Below, piece by piece: positions 23,646 to 37,000 of a stretch of DNA of 64,000 bases. The DNA comes from Colius striatus (Eukaryota > Chordata > Aves > Coliiformes > Coliidae), in contig NC_084773.1 of NCBI RefSeq assembly GCF_028858725.1, forward strand, positions 9,662,350-9,726,349, written 5' to 3'. The first letter of the stretch is position 1, and the number at the start of each line of letters is the position of its first letter. The notes under the pieces were generated by a model. The model worked only from the letters and a program-made list of their open reading frames with translations. It was not told where the DNA came from and did not search any database. The translations under genes were made by a program, and so were the position numbers.

Positions 23646-26600
23646 GTGCATTTGCAGAGCATCATGGAAAGACACCTTCTACAAGTGAGGAGCAAAACAG
23701 CCTCTTTTTCACTCTGGTTAAGGAAGAATTCTCAGGAAATGTAGGAACATTTCTTGAGAACACCAGAAAAGCTTAACCTAATTGCTGCTCTAAATATATA
23801 CCTAAGGCCCCTGAAAGACCCAGCAGGATATCAAACCACCAGTTCTAGTTCTCGGGTTTTTTTGCCAGAACTTCAAAGCGTTTCCTTTTATGCAGTAATC
23901 TCAAAACTAGTCCAAGAAAACACTCACGCGATTACTGAGATATTCCAGTTATGCCACCAATATGGAAACTTAAACGATGATATTTTCCACAGGCAAAGCT
24001 TCCATCCTTAGCTAAATGCAATGGTCTTCTGCTTGCTGGTAGGGAAGATACAACTTCCTTTCCATGGTCTGAGAAACAGTTGAGACTCCTAAGCTGAGCC
24101 AAGAGTGATGACTGATGGACTAAGAAATGGAACCCTAATGCAGTCACTGAAGTCCTTTTTAGGCTTTAAATGTTTTTTTAATCATAGTCATAACCTTCTC
24201 TGGAAGAGAAGCTTTTTATGGATTAGCTAATACTTTATTAAACACTTTGCTATTTTAGTATTTGAGATTACAATTAACATCATCAACAGTTGCATCATGT
24301 CCAGACTTTAAATAGTGATAAAAGCTCATGTACCTTCATTGATTAAAAGTGAAATTAGTTGGACAGGACCTGCTGCTATGCCCCAGGTCTTGGTCTGTTC
24401 TTGAAAACGTTGTAAGCTGTAGTTCATCTTCCTCTGCCGGTGTGGCCACATGGAGTCTGGCAATGCATTTCCTTTGGTCATGAGGCTGTTGTGTAGGTGC
24501 ATACTCAGTGAGCTATGGCTGATCTGTTCCAGAGATTTTAGCTATGTAATAGAAATATAAATTAAAATTGAGAGGGACCTCGAGGGGTTTTGATTGGGTT
24601 GTTTCAAAGGTTCCTTGCTAGGCAGGGTCTGAGACATGTTCTGACCTCGCAGTAGCATTTGACTGTGCAGTCAAGCTGAGGTGGGTTCACCCCTCAGCTG
24701 CTGGGCCCAGGAGAGCTGCAGCAGATGCTCTGGGTCCTAGTCAGGAGGAATTCCTGGAATGCCCTCAGGGTCAGCAGAGACCTATCCTACTTGAAGTGCT
24801 TTCATGGACTACAGGAAGTGTGGTCAAAAATGAACAGATCATTCAAGGATGGTTTAGACATAGAGAATTCCTCCTTGTTAAGCAAATACCCTGCTGAGTT
24901 TCTCCTGGAAAAGAATTCGATGGGTAAGGCTGTCTCTTTTCCAGATTATGAGGAATGGGATGCAGGAGAGAGAAACTTCTATTTCCACAAACTTAGAAAG
25001 CATGTGGGCCTCAAATTCTTTTCCCAGTTGGAAACTTTGCTGTTAAGAAAAGGAAATAGATTTTTATAAGCAGTATTTAATTCAAGCATTTGGCTAATTC
25101 TCCTGCTGCAAAAGTTCTAGGTGAAAGTCTGATTCAATGATGTGGAGCTGGAATGAGAAGGACTAGGAGAGGAAGTAGAAGTTTCTTGTCCACTACCTAT
25201 TTTTTTCCTACCCATCAAATGTATATTTGGCCTGTGTTTCTAATTTAAGCCTTGTGGAGAAACTTACGCCTTCCTTTGCTCTTTTTCTACCCATTGTCAT
25301 CAGTTCTGCCATGGGCGTGTTCGATGCTGCTCTTTCAGGAAGGGATCCTGATCTTGCCATGTTTGGGGAAGTTTCTGGACATGGCATTGTTGTACAGATG
25401 CAGTGAATTTATACATTTATTCCATTAGGTTAGAGAATGGAATATGGGTGGTTTATTATTCTTATTATTCATTAAAAATAAATAGCTCCCTGTCCACAAC
25501 AGAACGTTCTGCAGTAACACAGCGACAGGGGAAGCCGTAGCCAGTAGCTGCCTTTTGTTGCTGCCTGGACCTGTATTTGCATAGATGTGTGTGTGTTGTT
25601 CAGGATTCCTACAGACATCACTTTGGGGCTCTGCCTGAAAAGTTTTGTTCTGGCAGTAGGGTCAGTCTTCCTCTGTCCGTCCTTGCAAACTCCACGTGAC
25701 CCCCCCAACTCCTGGCAGCTCCTGCTATCCACCACCTCGCTCTCTCCCAGCCTCCAAAGCTTTCCCCTTTTCCCTTGTTGCTTGGTCTTAGAGACCTAGC
25801 AGTCATCTAATGGCACTTAGAGTATCCCATAGTACTGGGGATGGTGGTTGTGAGCGCTGTTCCTGTGACCACAAAGCAGCTACAAGAGGAGAACCGTCAG
25901 AGGAGATGAGTCTGCATCCTGCTCTGGCTCTGGTACTGTGAAGCTGTGATGCATTTAGTGCATTCATAAATGCAGCACCGGTATTGCCAAACCCAGCGAT
26001 TTCTCTAGGGCCACACATGTGCTACACAAGAAAACTGCACATTTTGGGAGAAAACAATGAGTTGGAGGTGGGGTTTTTCCCCCCTTGATTTTGCAGTAAT
26101 TACTTTGGGAACAATGTTGCTCAAAAGAAAGAGAGCTGCTCTTTGTTTTGTGAAAAAAATGGAGATAAGAACAAGGGAGGCTAAGTGGGAGAAGTCCTCA
26201 GACTGGCTGTAGGGCTGGGAGGGCAGCCCAGGGATCCCAGCCCTGCCTGTGCTCTGGAGAGGGGGAGCAGCGCATTGGTGAAGGCCAAGATCACCCTGGG
26301 GACAGGAATTAGTCAGGTGGGAGTTTCCCACTAGATTGAGGGTGTCCTGGGAGCTCATAGGGAGAAAACGGAGCTTGGCAGAGGACCTCATCATTTTTCT
26401 CCCAGTTTCTACCATGTAATTCATGCTTTGCTCTGTAAAGCATTGTGATATAGTTTGTATACATTATGTAAAATAAGTTGTATTCTATTATATTGAAGAC
26501 CTACATATGTAAAATAAAGTCAAAGGATGGAGTCAAGTAGCTGTGTGGTAACTGGCCTCCAGTCCCTGACTGCACTGGTTGCCCCATTCCCCAACGCTGC

Positions 26601-29309
26601 AAAGCCTCTGGGGTAAAGATTGTGCTTGCAGGTCTCTGCCATCCCTGGAATGATTTAGGAGTTTCCAACGTGAAGGTACAATGTTCAATACGGTCTCTCC
26701 TGGATGAAAAGGGAAACACAGATCAAATTCTGCCTCACTTTGCTCACCAGTGGAGCCTGTCTCCAAGATCTCAGGCCTTCCTGCTGTTTGGGGCACTGTG
26801 CAGCTCTTGTATCTTGGGAGTTTTAAGAAGCAATTTTATTTAACAGTGCTTCAGTTGTTTGAGGCTGGAGAAGCTCTGTTATTGCTCCAGGCACAACAGG
26901 CACGTGAGCCCTTTAGTACATGTTGATAACGGGGCTACATGTGGCAGTTTGTTATCTAGGAAAAGCAAAACCCCAAATCTCCAGGGTTTGTGGTGGGGGG
27001 TGAGGGAGGGTGGAGAGGACGGCTGTGAGCACCTGGGATAGGCAACTTGCTATTGCAGAAGGCAGAATCTGCCAAATGATATCAAGGTGAATCCTCTACG
27101 GGAGTAAAGATATCCTTGTGAGCTGCCCAGCACCAAGGCAGGACCTTGTTTCTGCATTTCATCCCAGAGACACAAGCTGCAGGAGGCAGAGGAAGAGCCG
27201 TAACTCCCAGCGGGTCCCGCTTGGCTGCCGGGGCCGAGGAGTAGGGGCAGCCGAGGAGCTGGGAGCAGAGGCGCTGTGGCACACATCCCTCTGCTCGCTG
27301 GGAATTTCCCCCTCCAATGACAGCTGAGATTTTGAGCCAGAAGATTAATGGAAGGGGGCCGTGGAAAGGGCCAGAGTGCTGGGTATTAGTTCATCGGTCT
27401 CCAAGCAAGCACGCAGGCAGTGAGTCAGCGGCAGCGCTTCCTGCGCGCTGAGGCCGCGCTTGGAGCTCTCCCAGCAGCGGGTGATGCGGCCCAGCCCTGC
27501 ACAGGCTGGGAACTCGCAGGGCCAGGTCACTGCACGCTGTGGCTGCAGCCTCTTCATGCTGTAAAATAAAAACTAATCCAGATTAATCACACTGCGCACG
27601 TTACTCATCTCTAATCCTGCTCCTCGGCCTCTTCCCTTCCCAGCACAGCTCCCTGTTGGTTTCTGTTCTTCTCTTAAGGTGTCCTTGACTCCCTTTGGGT
27701 TTTTCCACTTCTCCCAAAGGGTGGGAAGAAGAGTGCCAGCCACTGGTAGCAGTGTGCCTCCTCTGCCCCTTCTGCTGTGTACGTGGAGGCATAAATAGCT
27801 GGACAGAGGTGTTGGTTGGCTTTGGATCACCAGCCACAGCAAGGGCTTGTGGTGCCATTGAGATGCCACAGTGCAGCAGGGTGGTGGCTCTAAGTGCTCC
27901 TAGTGCCTGAGACCAGAAGAGGTGTCCACCCTGCAGGAGGATGCACACAGGATGGGTCAGCTCCCAGGGTTTTACAGAAATCTGCTGCTACATCCTACAG
28001 AAATGGGTTGAAAATTAAATTCAGCCATGCAGGGAACCAGCCTGTTCATGACCAGCCAGTTGTGTCTGAGCATCACCACCTGCCTGTGCAGCAGAAGAAA
28101 GCTGCTGTTTCTCCTGCTCTATTTATAGCAGTGCTCAGTTCTGGCAAGTTCATACAATAGGCACTAGGAAATTAAAAGGTGTCAGCTCGACTGATAAGCA
28201 TGGAGGAGAAGATATGGTTTCCGTCTGGAGCCTGTGGCAACACTCCCGATGACTCGAGTGGGAGAAGCAGCAAGCCCCCGATCTCCTGAGATGACAAAGA
28301 GCCAAGACTTGCTAAATCTGGACAAAATAAGCAGTACTTTTGTTTAGCTGTGAGTTGTTTCAGGCAAGAAAAGATTTGTAAAAGGTCTTTGTACCTCACA
28401 GGGGATTGTTACACTTTCATGTGATGCCAGTGAGATCAGCGGATGCTCTGGTGGGGTCCTGGGGTGAAGTGTCTGGAGGTCCCCAGGAGATCAGCAACCC
28501 TCAGGAGCAGCAGTGGGTTGTGAGCATCATCTGTGTACTTTCCAAATTGTTCTAAACTGTTTTTCTGCTGCAGTCACTTCCATCAGGTGTTTCTAAATGT
28601 GGTGGCCATTTGTTCTTTTCCAGCCCTTGTTTATTTCTGCTCTTCACCTGTCTGAACTTTGCTGCCACAGGAGTGTAGATCAGCAGGGCTGGACCATTGG
28701 GGTGATTTATTTTTGCTTTTTTCTCATTTATTTTAAACAACTTTTTAAAATATGTTCACAAGTACAGGCCTTCTTTTTAAACCAAAGCACACTGCCAACT
28801 TTGCAAACAGCTGTTACAAAAGAGAGCTCAGACTGGAGGCCTTTTGCATCTGTAACTGCCTGTGTCCCTGGAAAAGCAGTGCTTGGCACAGAGGACTTTG
28901 TTCCTGGGGTACATACAGGAGAGGCTCATGACCACTGCAGAGCTATAAACGGTTGTGTTTTGTAGCACTTATTTAGCCTGGTGTCCCCAGGCAAGCTGGG
29001 CCCTAGCTGGAGAGTAACTAGAAGTTGGTGAAAAATCCTTAGGGAGGGACATATCCCTGGGACTCCCTTAGCAGGGGAGAGGAGCTGGCAGTAGTTGGGG
29101 TGGCAAGGACCAGCATAGGGTGGCCACACGGTGCTTGGCATAACCATGTGTGGAAGTCTACACCCCCGGCCCCTGCATGGGGTCAGGCTCTTCCAGTGAC
29201 CCAGTCACCCCCAGCACCCTTCCTCCTTGAGAAAACACACAACTTATGAAATGGTTTTAATACCATAATTTGAGGACCTTGTGTGTTGTCTTGGCCAAAC
29301 AGCCCCAGC
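23646..29309. other. Intergenic region between CR1 remnant and first orphan CpG island
   Basis: I find no supportable gene. There is an AT-rich block around 24160-24360. A GC-rich patch at about 27180-27500 contains TGAGTCAGC (27421-27429, AP-1/NF-E2 type), followed by an AT-rich TAATCCAGATTAATC stretch at about 27574-27588. A perfect MEF2-type word CTATTTATAG lies at 28119-28128. AATAAA words near 26510 could be chance. Confidence 0.65.
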
Positions 29310-29415
29310 CAGCACCCGCAGCCTGTCCCCGCGCCCACTCCCCAGCCCGTGCCAGCCTTGCCCCCGCCTGGCGTGTGCCCACCGCGGGAACGCCGCCCGC
29401 GCAGCTACGTTTGCA
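29310..29415. promoter_or_regulatory. Orphan CpG-island-like segment 1
   Basis: About 110 bp has roughly 75 percent GC and about 15 CpG dinucleotides by my count, near the expected frequency, while the surrounding DNA is CpG-depleted. No coding exon is adjacent. It is short for a classical island and may be an unmethylated enhancer or a non-coding RNA start. Confidence 0.5.
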
Positions 29416-29599
29416 GCGGCACTTTCTGTGGCTGCTTTGCGTTGCATTACATTATGGAAAGGGGGCAGCTACACTTAAATGGGCTCAGAGGTGAGACCAA
29501 AGACATGAGGCTTGACATTCAAATCAGTTCAACCTGCCCTGCTGTGGAGTAACTGTCTGAGTAACCCGCTGGCATCCAGCCATCGCCCTGGCTCCTGGG

Positions 29600-29920
29600 A
29601 GAGATGCTTTCAAAGCTCCTCACATGGGCAGTTCAAATGATGTACACATGGGGGGAAATAAAATCGTGTTTAATTGAAGTGCTGCACATGTATATATGTT
29701 TTGAGGATAAACAAAACGGATTGGGCAAATATTTATTTCTGCCCCTGCCGCTACAAAGCAAACTTTCCCACAGCTTTGGACAGAGATAATCTGGTTTGTA
29801 GCCATCACGGTGAATTTGTAATGACAAGTTTTCATTTTGAATGTTTCAGGATTTCCTGATTGGTTCTCATGCAATTACTTTGATTAACAATGAGGTTTTC
29901 AGACCAACTTGAAAGGGTCT
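29600..29920. promoter_or_regulatory. AT-rich candidate conserved non-coding block
   Basis: CpG-poor, complex AT-rich sequence sits just downstream of the small CpG-rich segment. It has homeobox and forkhead-like words (TTTAATTGAAG, ATAAACAAAAC, GATTAACAATG), a GATA-like AGATAATCTG, and a GATTGG (CCAAT) word. It lacks simple repeats and transposon similarity. Several open frames overlap here on both strands, which I read as a by-product of composition rather than coding. Confidence 0.3.
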
Positions 29921-32900
29921 CCGAGGCTTAGGAAGAACTTAGCTCTCTGTTAGTCCTCTCTCACTGGGATTATTTTCCTCAGCTTTCTAGCACTTGCATG
30001 AAGTTCTTTGGAAATCAAAGGAAACTGCCTCTTAGAAATATTTCATATCCCCAGCCCTTCTGAGAAGGGTTTCTTTCAGTTTAGAAAAAAGAAAAAGCAG
30101 AGATAGGGCTGGAATAAGAAAGAAAAACTAATGTGTCTTTTTAACGGGAAAGGTATATTTTTAACGAAAAGATTAATGCTTTAGGTGGCCATTTCTGTGA
30201 GAAAATAGAGACTGAGAAGTATGCAAGGTGTTTCTCATTAACAAGGAAATGAGATCTCAGACTAGGAACCTCTGGATGTTTCTTTGATTTGTAAACACAG
30301 GATACAGCTTAAGAAATCAGAAAAAAAAGAGAATCCATTAGTGGCACTTGCTCAGATTTCATTGTTCTATTCTTATCATTTATATTTTTTACCCTTTTTT
30401 AAGATGATGTGGAAATCTCAGACCAGCTTTAGAACGTGTGTGTCATTCCAGCATCCCCAACACACCGCCCGTCTCTGTACCCCAGCCGATAGCATCTTTC
30501 TGCAGATGGGAACAGTCCTCTGGAGCTCCCCTTTCCCCCAGACAATGCCATCAAGGATAAGTACCTTAAGCATAAGCGATGTATAATGTGCTTGGATCTA
30601 CTGTAGTCTGGGCAGGGTCCAAATCAGCTGAGACTGCATCTCCTTGGGTTGCCCCCCTAAATGCCCACAGCCCACTGCACTCCTCACGAGGAGATGAAAA
30701 ACAGGAGACCCTGCTTCTGCTCCCAAGAGATGCACGTGGAGGCAACCCAATCTATTTTCAGCTGAGAAATCAGCAGTATTTAATGCAGCTGCTTAATTAA
30801 TGTCAGAGAGGGCTACAGCTGGGGTGGCTCAGGCACTGAAGCTGCCTCGTGCTGGTGCCTGGTGAAGGGCAGGCTGTCCACCCCGGCTCCTGGAACAGGT
30901 CCTGTGTTCACTGTTCATGTCCTACATTAATGGAACAGTAGGTTTAAGGATCATAGTGGTAGAAGGCAGTGAGGACTGAGAAGGGTGGCTGTGATGCAAG
31001 TCGAGAAGCCTGTAAATGGGAAAAAAAAAGCATTTTAGCTTTCTGTGAAAGTGAAACTTTCTGAGTCCAAGCAATTACACAACCAAACCATTCACGTTTC
31101 ACAGACACATTAGCTAAAGGTAAGTACCTTTAGCAGTGTATTTTCTTTCACACATGGAAAGTGGAAACATAAGCTGTTTGATGTGCTCGCGGTACAGACA
31201 GGCTCGAAACGCTGGCTCCCTTCTGAAACATCATGACTTTTACTTTTAAAAAGTATGTTATTGTTGCTAATATTATGTGTATGTATTTTAAAAGTAATTT
31301 CCCTGGACTCCAATAAAACGTTCTAACAGAGTTTCATCCTCTAAACATTTTGAACCTATGTTTTGCCTTTGGTGGAGTACTTTTAGCCCCCAGGCAAGGC
31401 AGAAGAAAAATTGCTGGCTAAGTAACACCAGATGCAGCAGAGATTGCTGGCCACTAGAGAGCTCCCGGATGAGGCGGCCTTTCGAGCTGAAATACAAATA
31501 TGTGTTGTAATGAAAGCAAAAACCCTCTTTCATTTTAGGACACAGGGACCAGCAAGCAAACACAGAGAGGTTTCTTGCTTGTAGCGAAGCAAGAGACGTT
31601 GTTATCCGTAACTGCGTTTTCCATATTGAAAGCAAAAGCCCCGAAGCAGCCCGGCCTCCAGAGCGAGGGTTGAAGAATTATCTTAAATATTGGCCTTTAA
31701 GTCAAGTCACATAGTGGGGCTGATCTCAGGGATGAATGAAAAGCTGCTGCAGCCCTTCGATAAGGGTGTCTGCAGGGGGATTACACATCGGCTGTGGTCC
31801 CACACGCTGCCAGCAGTGGAGCCCCGGCGATGCCGTGTCAGCTGGAATTGCCACTCTGCAGTCAGAGCCTCCTGCTCTGGGGAAAAAGGGCAGGGGGGCA
31901 CCTCGCCCCTTCCTCTACCTCTCTCAGGCTCCTCTTTCATCGAGGATCCTATTAGTGGGGACAAAAGTCACTGTTTATGTAACTCGGGGCGGCCATGGTA
32001 CATGCCAACGTTCCTTTGGGAGTCCCCTGGGCAGGAAGAGATGCTGACAGTGGATCCCTCCCGGCAGGGCGGGCTGAGGCTTGCATTGTTTGTATGGGGC
32101 TAAACCACACAGGATTCATTCCAGGGTGCTCACCAGGAAAGCCCAGATACAGGGTGGGATGTGCCAGCTGTGAATTGAAGCAGCTTTGTGCTCATCGTGT
32201 CCTCTGAGCATTCTGTCACTGGCCACAAGGGCCTGTACAGACCTTGCTGGTGTGTGGGCGGGTGCACTGGGGAGGGTGTGGGCATGCTCCACAGTGAGTA
32301 TTGGTGTGCCCAGGGGCCCTGCAACACCTCAAGGTGTGTCAGGTCTGTGAGCAAACCTCCCCTGCAGCTGGGCCCTGCTGCCTTCCTGCCAGCCCTGTGA
32401 AACACTCCTGGCCCCGCCACACGAGGTTTCCCACATGGACCTGCAGCCTGCCCACCCAGCACATCCTCCTGTGAGGAAGGCCCAGGACTGTTTGCCCCTG
32501 TTCCTCTCCTCAGCTGCCACTGCAGCCAGGTGAGAGAGCAGGCCACGTGTGACAGCGGCTCCCAGAGCAAAGTTTCATACCGACCCACGATTTCATGCCT
32601 AACAAGTGATGTTTGAAGAAGCCTTTTCCAGGACCAGACTTAGCTTAGTTTCTTAGGGGGCAGAAGCCTAAAAATTCTCATCTGCCAGCTCTGAACTGTC
32701 TGCGTGGGGCACGTGTGGTGGCTGAAGGAGAGAGTGAGCCTGCAGCAGGAGATAGGGGATAGAAAGCAGTGCCTTGAAATGCAGAAAGCATTCCCATTGC
32801 TCAATGGTTGTACAGCAGAGAAGTGCAAGAGGAACACGGAGGTCAGGGCTGACATCATCATGTAACCATTTTATGCATCTTGCTGGAAATAGCAGTATTT

Positions 32901-33724
32901 TGAGTTGCTGGTGGGTGGCCCTACCCTGCCCTATGCGCTATGGTAGCATCATATGCAGGGGCCAGGGATGGTGCACAGGGAGCTGCAAACCCAGTGGGCT
33001 GCGAGGGCCGAGCAGAGGCATCTTCTCCCCTCTGTTTTTGCATGACCAAACACCCTTTCATCTTGAACTGGACCACTAAAACCCATTCCCATCACAAGGA
33101 ACCCCTCTAAACAAAGAAAGGGAGGAGGTGGGTGCCCAGGAATAGGCACAGCCAGGCTGAGCCTGGCAGTCAGGCTGGAACTGGGATGTTTTAGGGCTAC
33201 GTCCCAGCATAACCTCACAGATCTGGGTTTCAGTTCTGCCAGTAGCAATTTCCAACCCCTGCAATTCCTCAGAGGATTGGTGAGAAAGGGAAAAAAATGC
33301 TGTCAAAGGTTTTCCCCCTCTCTTCCCAAGCGTAAACCCCCAGGGTCTCCAGTGGGGATTTGGCTGCCACAGGAATGCATGGGAATATGGGAGGTTTTGG
33401 GACAGGGCTTCGTGGGGGTGTAAATTGTTAAAAGGGAGATCCTGCTAGGAGCTTCTCTGCAGCAAACTCACCCTCAAGTCTCAGAGCAAAACCACCCTTG
33501 CCAACCCTGCCCTTGTTTCACTCAGGTGCGTGCCCTCCTTTTAGGCAGCCTGGGGCAAGGGTGTGCTCAGCATCCCTGGCAAGCCACCAGCGTGGCAGTG
33601 CAAACAGCCCTGCGGATATTCTGCCTTCCAGGACGTGAAGGAGTTAAACTTTTCAGTTGGAAAACGAACTGAAGATCAAACCAGCAGCCTGGTGACCTCC
33701 CGCTGCTGGGACAGCAGCTCCCCA
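29921..33724. other. Intergenic region
   Basis: No gene is recognised. Composition shifts from AT-rich (29921-31300) to GC-richer with many short open frames (31700-33300), none with a recognisable domain or splice context. Confidence 0.65.
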
Positions 33725-34020
33725 GCCTCAGCCGGGCAGTCGCATCCGTCGGGCGGCCGCGCCGCGGGCAGCAGCAGTCGGTAGGTGCGGGGCGGTGGTT
33801 GGGCATCGTGCGGGACCTGCCCTGGCTCCCGCGGCACCCCTGGGGCTGGCGGGCGGTGGCAGGGCGTGATGGTCCCTGGGATGGAGGGAGGGAGGGTTGT
33901 CCCCCATCTGCTTTCAGAAAAGGGATCGCTCAAAGCGAGTTTTTCCTAAGGACGCCCGGGAAGTGCCGTTTCGTGTCTTTTGGGACGCTCAGCTGGGGCT
34001 GCGGGAGCAGCAGGGGTTTG
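33725..34020. promoter_or_regulatory. Orphan CpG-island-like segment 2, possible non-coding transcript start
   Basis: The first 150 bp hold about 19 CpG dinucleotides at very high GC (for example GGGCGGCCGCGCCGCGGGC), with further CpGs to about 34020. A donor-like TCG|GTAGGT occurs at 33778-33786 inside the island, so a + strand non-coding first exon ending at 33780 is possible. No coding sequence is recognised. Confidence 0.5.
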
Positions 34021-37000
34021 GAAGTGAACTCTTTACACGTAGCAAGGGAGGATCTTGCGGGTTTATTTCTCCTTGACGAGCAAGGAACGATGGCTGTATT
34101 ATTTAATCCTGTCCTGTGATAATGGGCAGCTATTTACCAATAAATGCAGAAATCATGGGTTATCGGTTTACAGTTTCTAAACAACGAAAGATCTTCTCGG
34201 TATATATGGAAATTGGGGTTTTTTTCCTTGAGATGAAAACATCGTGGTCTGGTTCTAACTAATATCAGAGACAGCCTGTTGTGTTAAGTCCCTCTTGTCT
34301 CTCTGCCTCTTTGGTTTATTGAATGATAGCAAACAGTGGTTCAAAGACTCTGTGTCAGTAATTTGGATGTTATTATGCAGTAAAAAATGGTGTAGTCTTA
34401 CCTAAAGATTTGCATAAACATGTATCATATCATTTACATTGTAAAATGGAACCATTTTCCATTATAGCAATAACTTCTCATGTTCAGAAATCAAAGCTGA
34501 TGATCACTTTTGGCAGAGAAATAAGGCTTACACTTAGTTCAAAGAAAAGTAGAACCCCATACCTATGAAATCAAAGCTAGTTTATCATTCCCTTCACATC
34601 AACAGCACCCTCAGCCCTTATGGCATTATATATATTTCCTTAGAAAGAAAACAGAAAATATATTTCCCTAGAATCTGAGACTTATTGAGTTGCAATGGTC
34701 TTGGGACAGTATCTGAAGGAGGCTGCCAGGTGAATGGCTGCTAAATGGTAGCTTCTGACCAGGTGAATGGAATTGCAATCACTATGTTTCAGAGTTGGAA
34801 GAGCTCAAATTGCTCTTTACTGGGCTCCTAGTTGCTACCACCTGATTCCCACAAGGTACTTTCTGGCTAGAGATGAGGCTCTTGATTACAGAAATGCAAA
34901 TCTTCTGGTAACTGTACTTGATTTAATCTTCCATATCACGGAGAACCAGTCAGTGTTATTCTTTGGAAGCATGGGATATGGTAAGAGAGGAGCTCTGAGA
35001 AGTCATTAGTAGAAATGCAGCAGGGAACCCTACTCCAAAGGGCACTCCAGGGAGAGTGTGGCTGCTCAGTGAGGCCAGTGGGTGATTTGGGGACGTCTCC
35101 AGGCAGCATCTGGTACAGGTGACATTGGATGGGTCCTGGGTGTTTCATCTCCCAAACAGCTGGGAAGGCACGATGGATGACAAGGCTTTTGCCATGTGGC
35201 TTGTTGGCTTGAGGCCTTCCTGCAGCTGTGGGGTTTGCCCCGTGGCCATCCCCATCTGCCCCTTCTCATCCAGAACTGGGCTCACATGGAAAAACACCCG
35301 TAGGTGGATGGTATCATGTCCAAGGGCAGCAAAACTTGCCCAGACCACTGGGGTTTATTCAGCAGGGGCTTGATACTACACCTATTCAAGTAGATAATAA
35401 AGCTCCCATTGATGTTTGTCATTTGTGTATGATTTTGATGGCTCTGGGTTAGCCCCGCAGGCACGGCCGGAGCGTGTGAGTGTGCTGGGGCACAGTGCTG
35501 TGCTGCAGAGGGCTCTGCTGTATCCTGTTTTTGTCAAGGGCTTTTCCTCTTAGTAGTTGTAGTGAAAACAAACATGTGAGAGAACAATAGGATTATTTTT
35601 TTTTCTGTTTTCCTCTACATTTTAAAATACAATAAAAATTCCTATTACAATGAAATAAAGCATGTCAGCCAAAAAAGGAATACCTATATGATAATGAGGA
35701 AAATAAGCTCAACTATGTGGCCATACAGAGGTCACTTGCCTTCCTGATCCCAGCCTGTATTTTTGCAGTTGGAAGCCTATTGATTAAACACCTTGTGAAA
35801 ACAGGGCACTGGTAAAGCAGAACAATGCCTGTGCCATAAAGCTGTTATCTGTAATAAAGGAGGGCCAGCTTCACACCCCAGAGGAACAGCCTGGCACGCT
35901 GCAGGCTTCCGAGCCACGTCTCAGCAGGGACCAAAGGGGAGTCCACAGAAAGGATTTCCTTTCTTCACATAAACTTGGAGGTATTTTATTTGTTGTGTCT
36001 GAAATGTTTTGCAATAAGCAAATAAGAATAATTCCAGCTTCTGCAAAAATAGAAGTCATGGTAAGATAGTACTTCTTCCTGGGAACAAAACGTGTGATCG
36101 GTGTTCAAAGGACAAATTACCTCCAAGGAAGCAGGCCCTATGAAATCAATTATGAGTTACAATACACCAAGCAGGACAACCACCTTAAACTGTTCCTGTT
36201 TAAATTATGTGTTCAGACATGGATTTTTCTGTATGAAAGGTGGAGGATCTACCATGAAAGGTGGATAAGGGAACAGCTGGTCATTCACAAGGTCCTCTTT
36301 GCAAAGATATTTTGCTAGGTCATGGCTGCCTAGCTGCAGCTTTCTGCCAATGAGGCCAGCTCCCTCCAGGGAGGGAAGACCCTTCGCCTCTGACCTTGCT
36401 CTTCCCTGTGCAGGTGCTGCAGCCGTGACCACGACTGGCCTTGACCTTCTCAGCAGCAGATCAGGCTCCCAAAGCCCTTCCCTACAAGGTGGGTTTCCCA
36501 TGCTGTAGTCAGCCTCCTCGCAACTATCTTTTCTCATTGTCTTTTCTGAGTGGCAAATAGCACACCTGGATGCAGCTTTGCAGTGTGTTTATATGGGATG
36601 AGATGCTTTGTTCTGCTAACAAAGTCCAATATTCCGACAGAAAAACTTGCCCTAGAACTAGAAAAATATGAGATAAATTTTACTTTTAAAAGAGACCACA
36701 TCCAGGGCTGTCCACATATTACAGACTTAGGTTTGCTTTGTGTTTGGGTGTCACTCATTTGTTAATTAACGGCTGCCTGGAACACGGCTGTGTGTGGACA
36801 CCAAAGTGAGCACACTTTCCTGGCCCTGTCCATCAATGGGCAGATGAGAAAGGCTGAGGACATGGTGATGGGACCAGATTTTAACCCAGCCTGTTTTGTG
36901 TCTGTTGAGTGCTTTGTGAAATTGATATGAATTGGAAGGGATTATTTTAAGGGTGATAGAAAGGAATAAGGTGCAATAACATCAAAATACTGTGTTCAAA

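Noticed and set aside
28119..28128. Perfect MEF2 consensus CTATTTATAG (and CTAAAAATAA at 2356-2365)
   Set aside because: About a dozen matches to the MEF2 consensus are expected by chance in 64 kb of this composition, and nothing else clusters with them.
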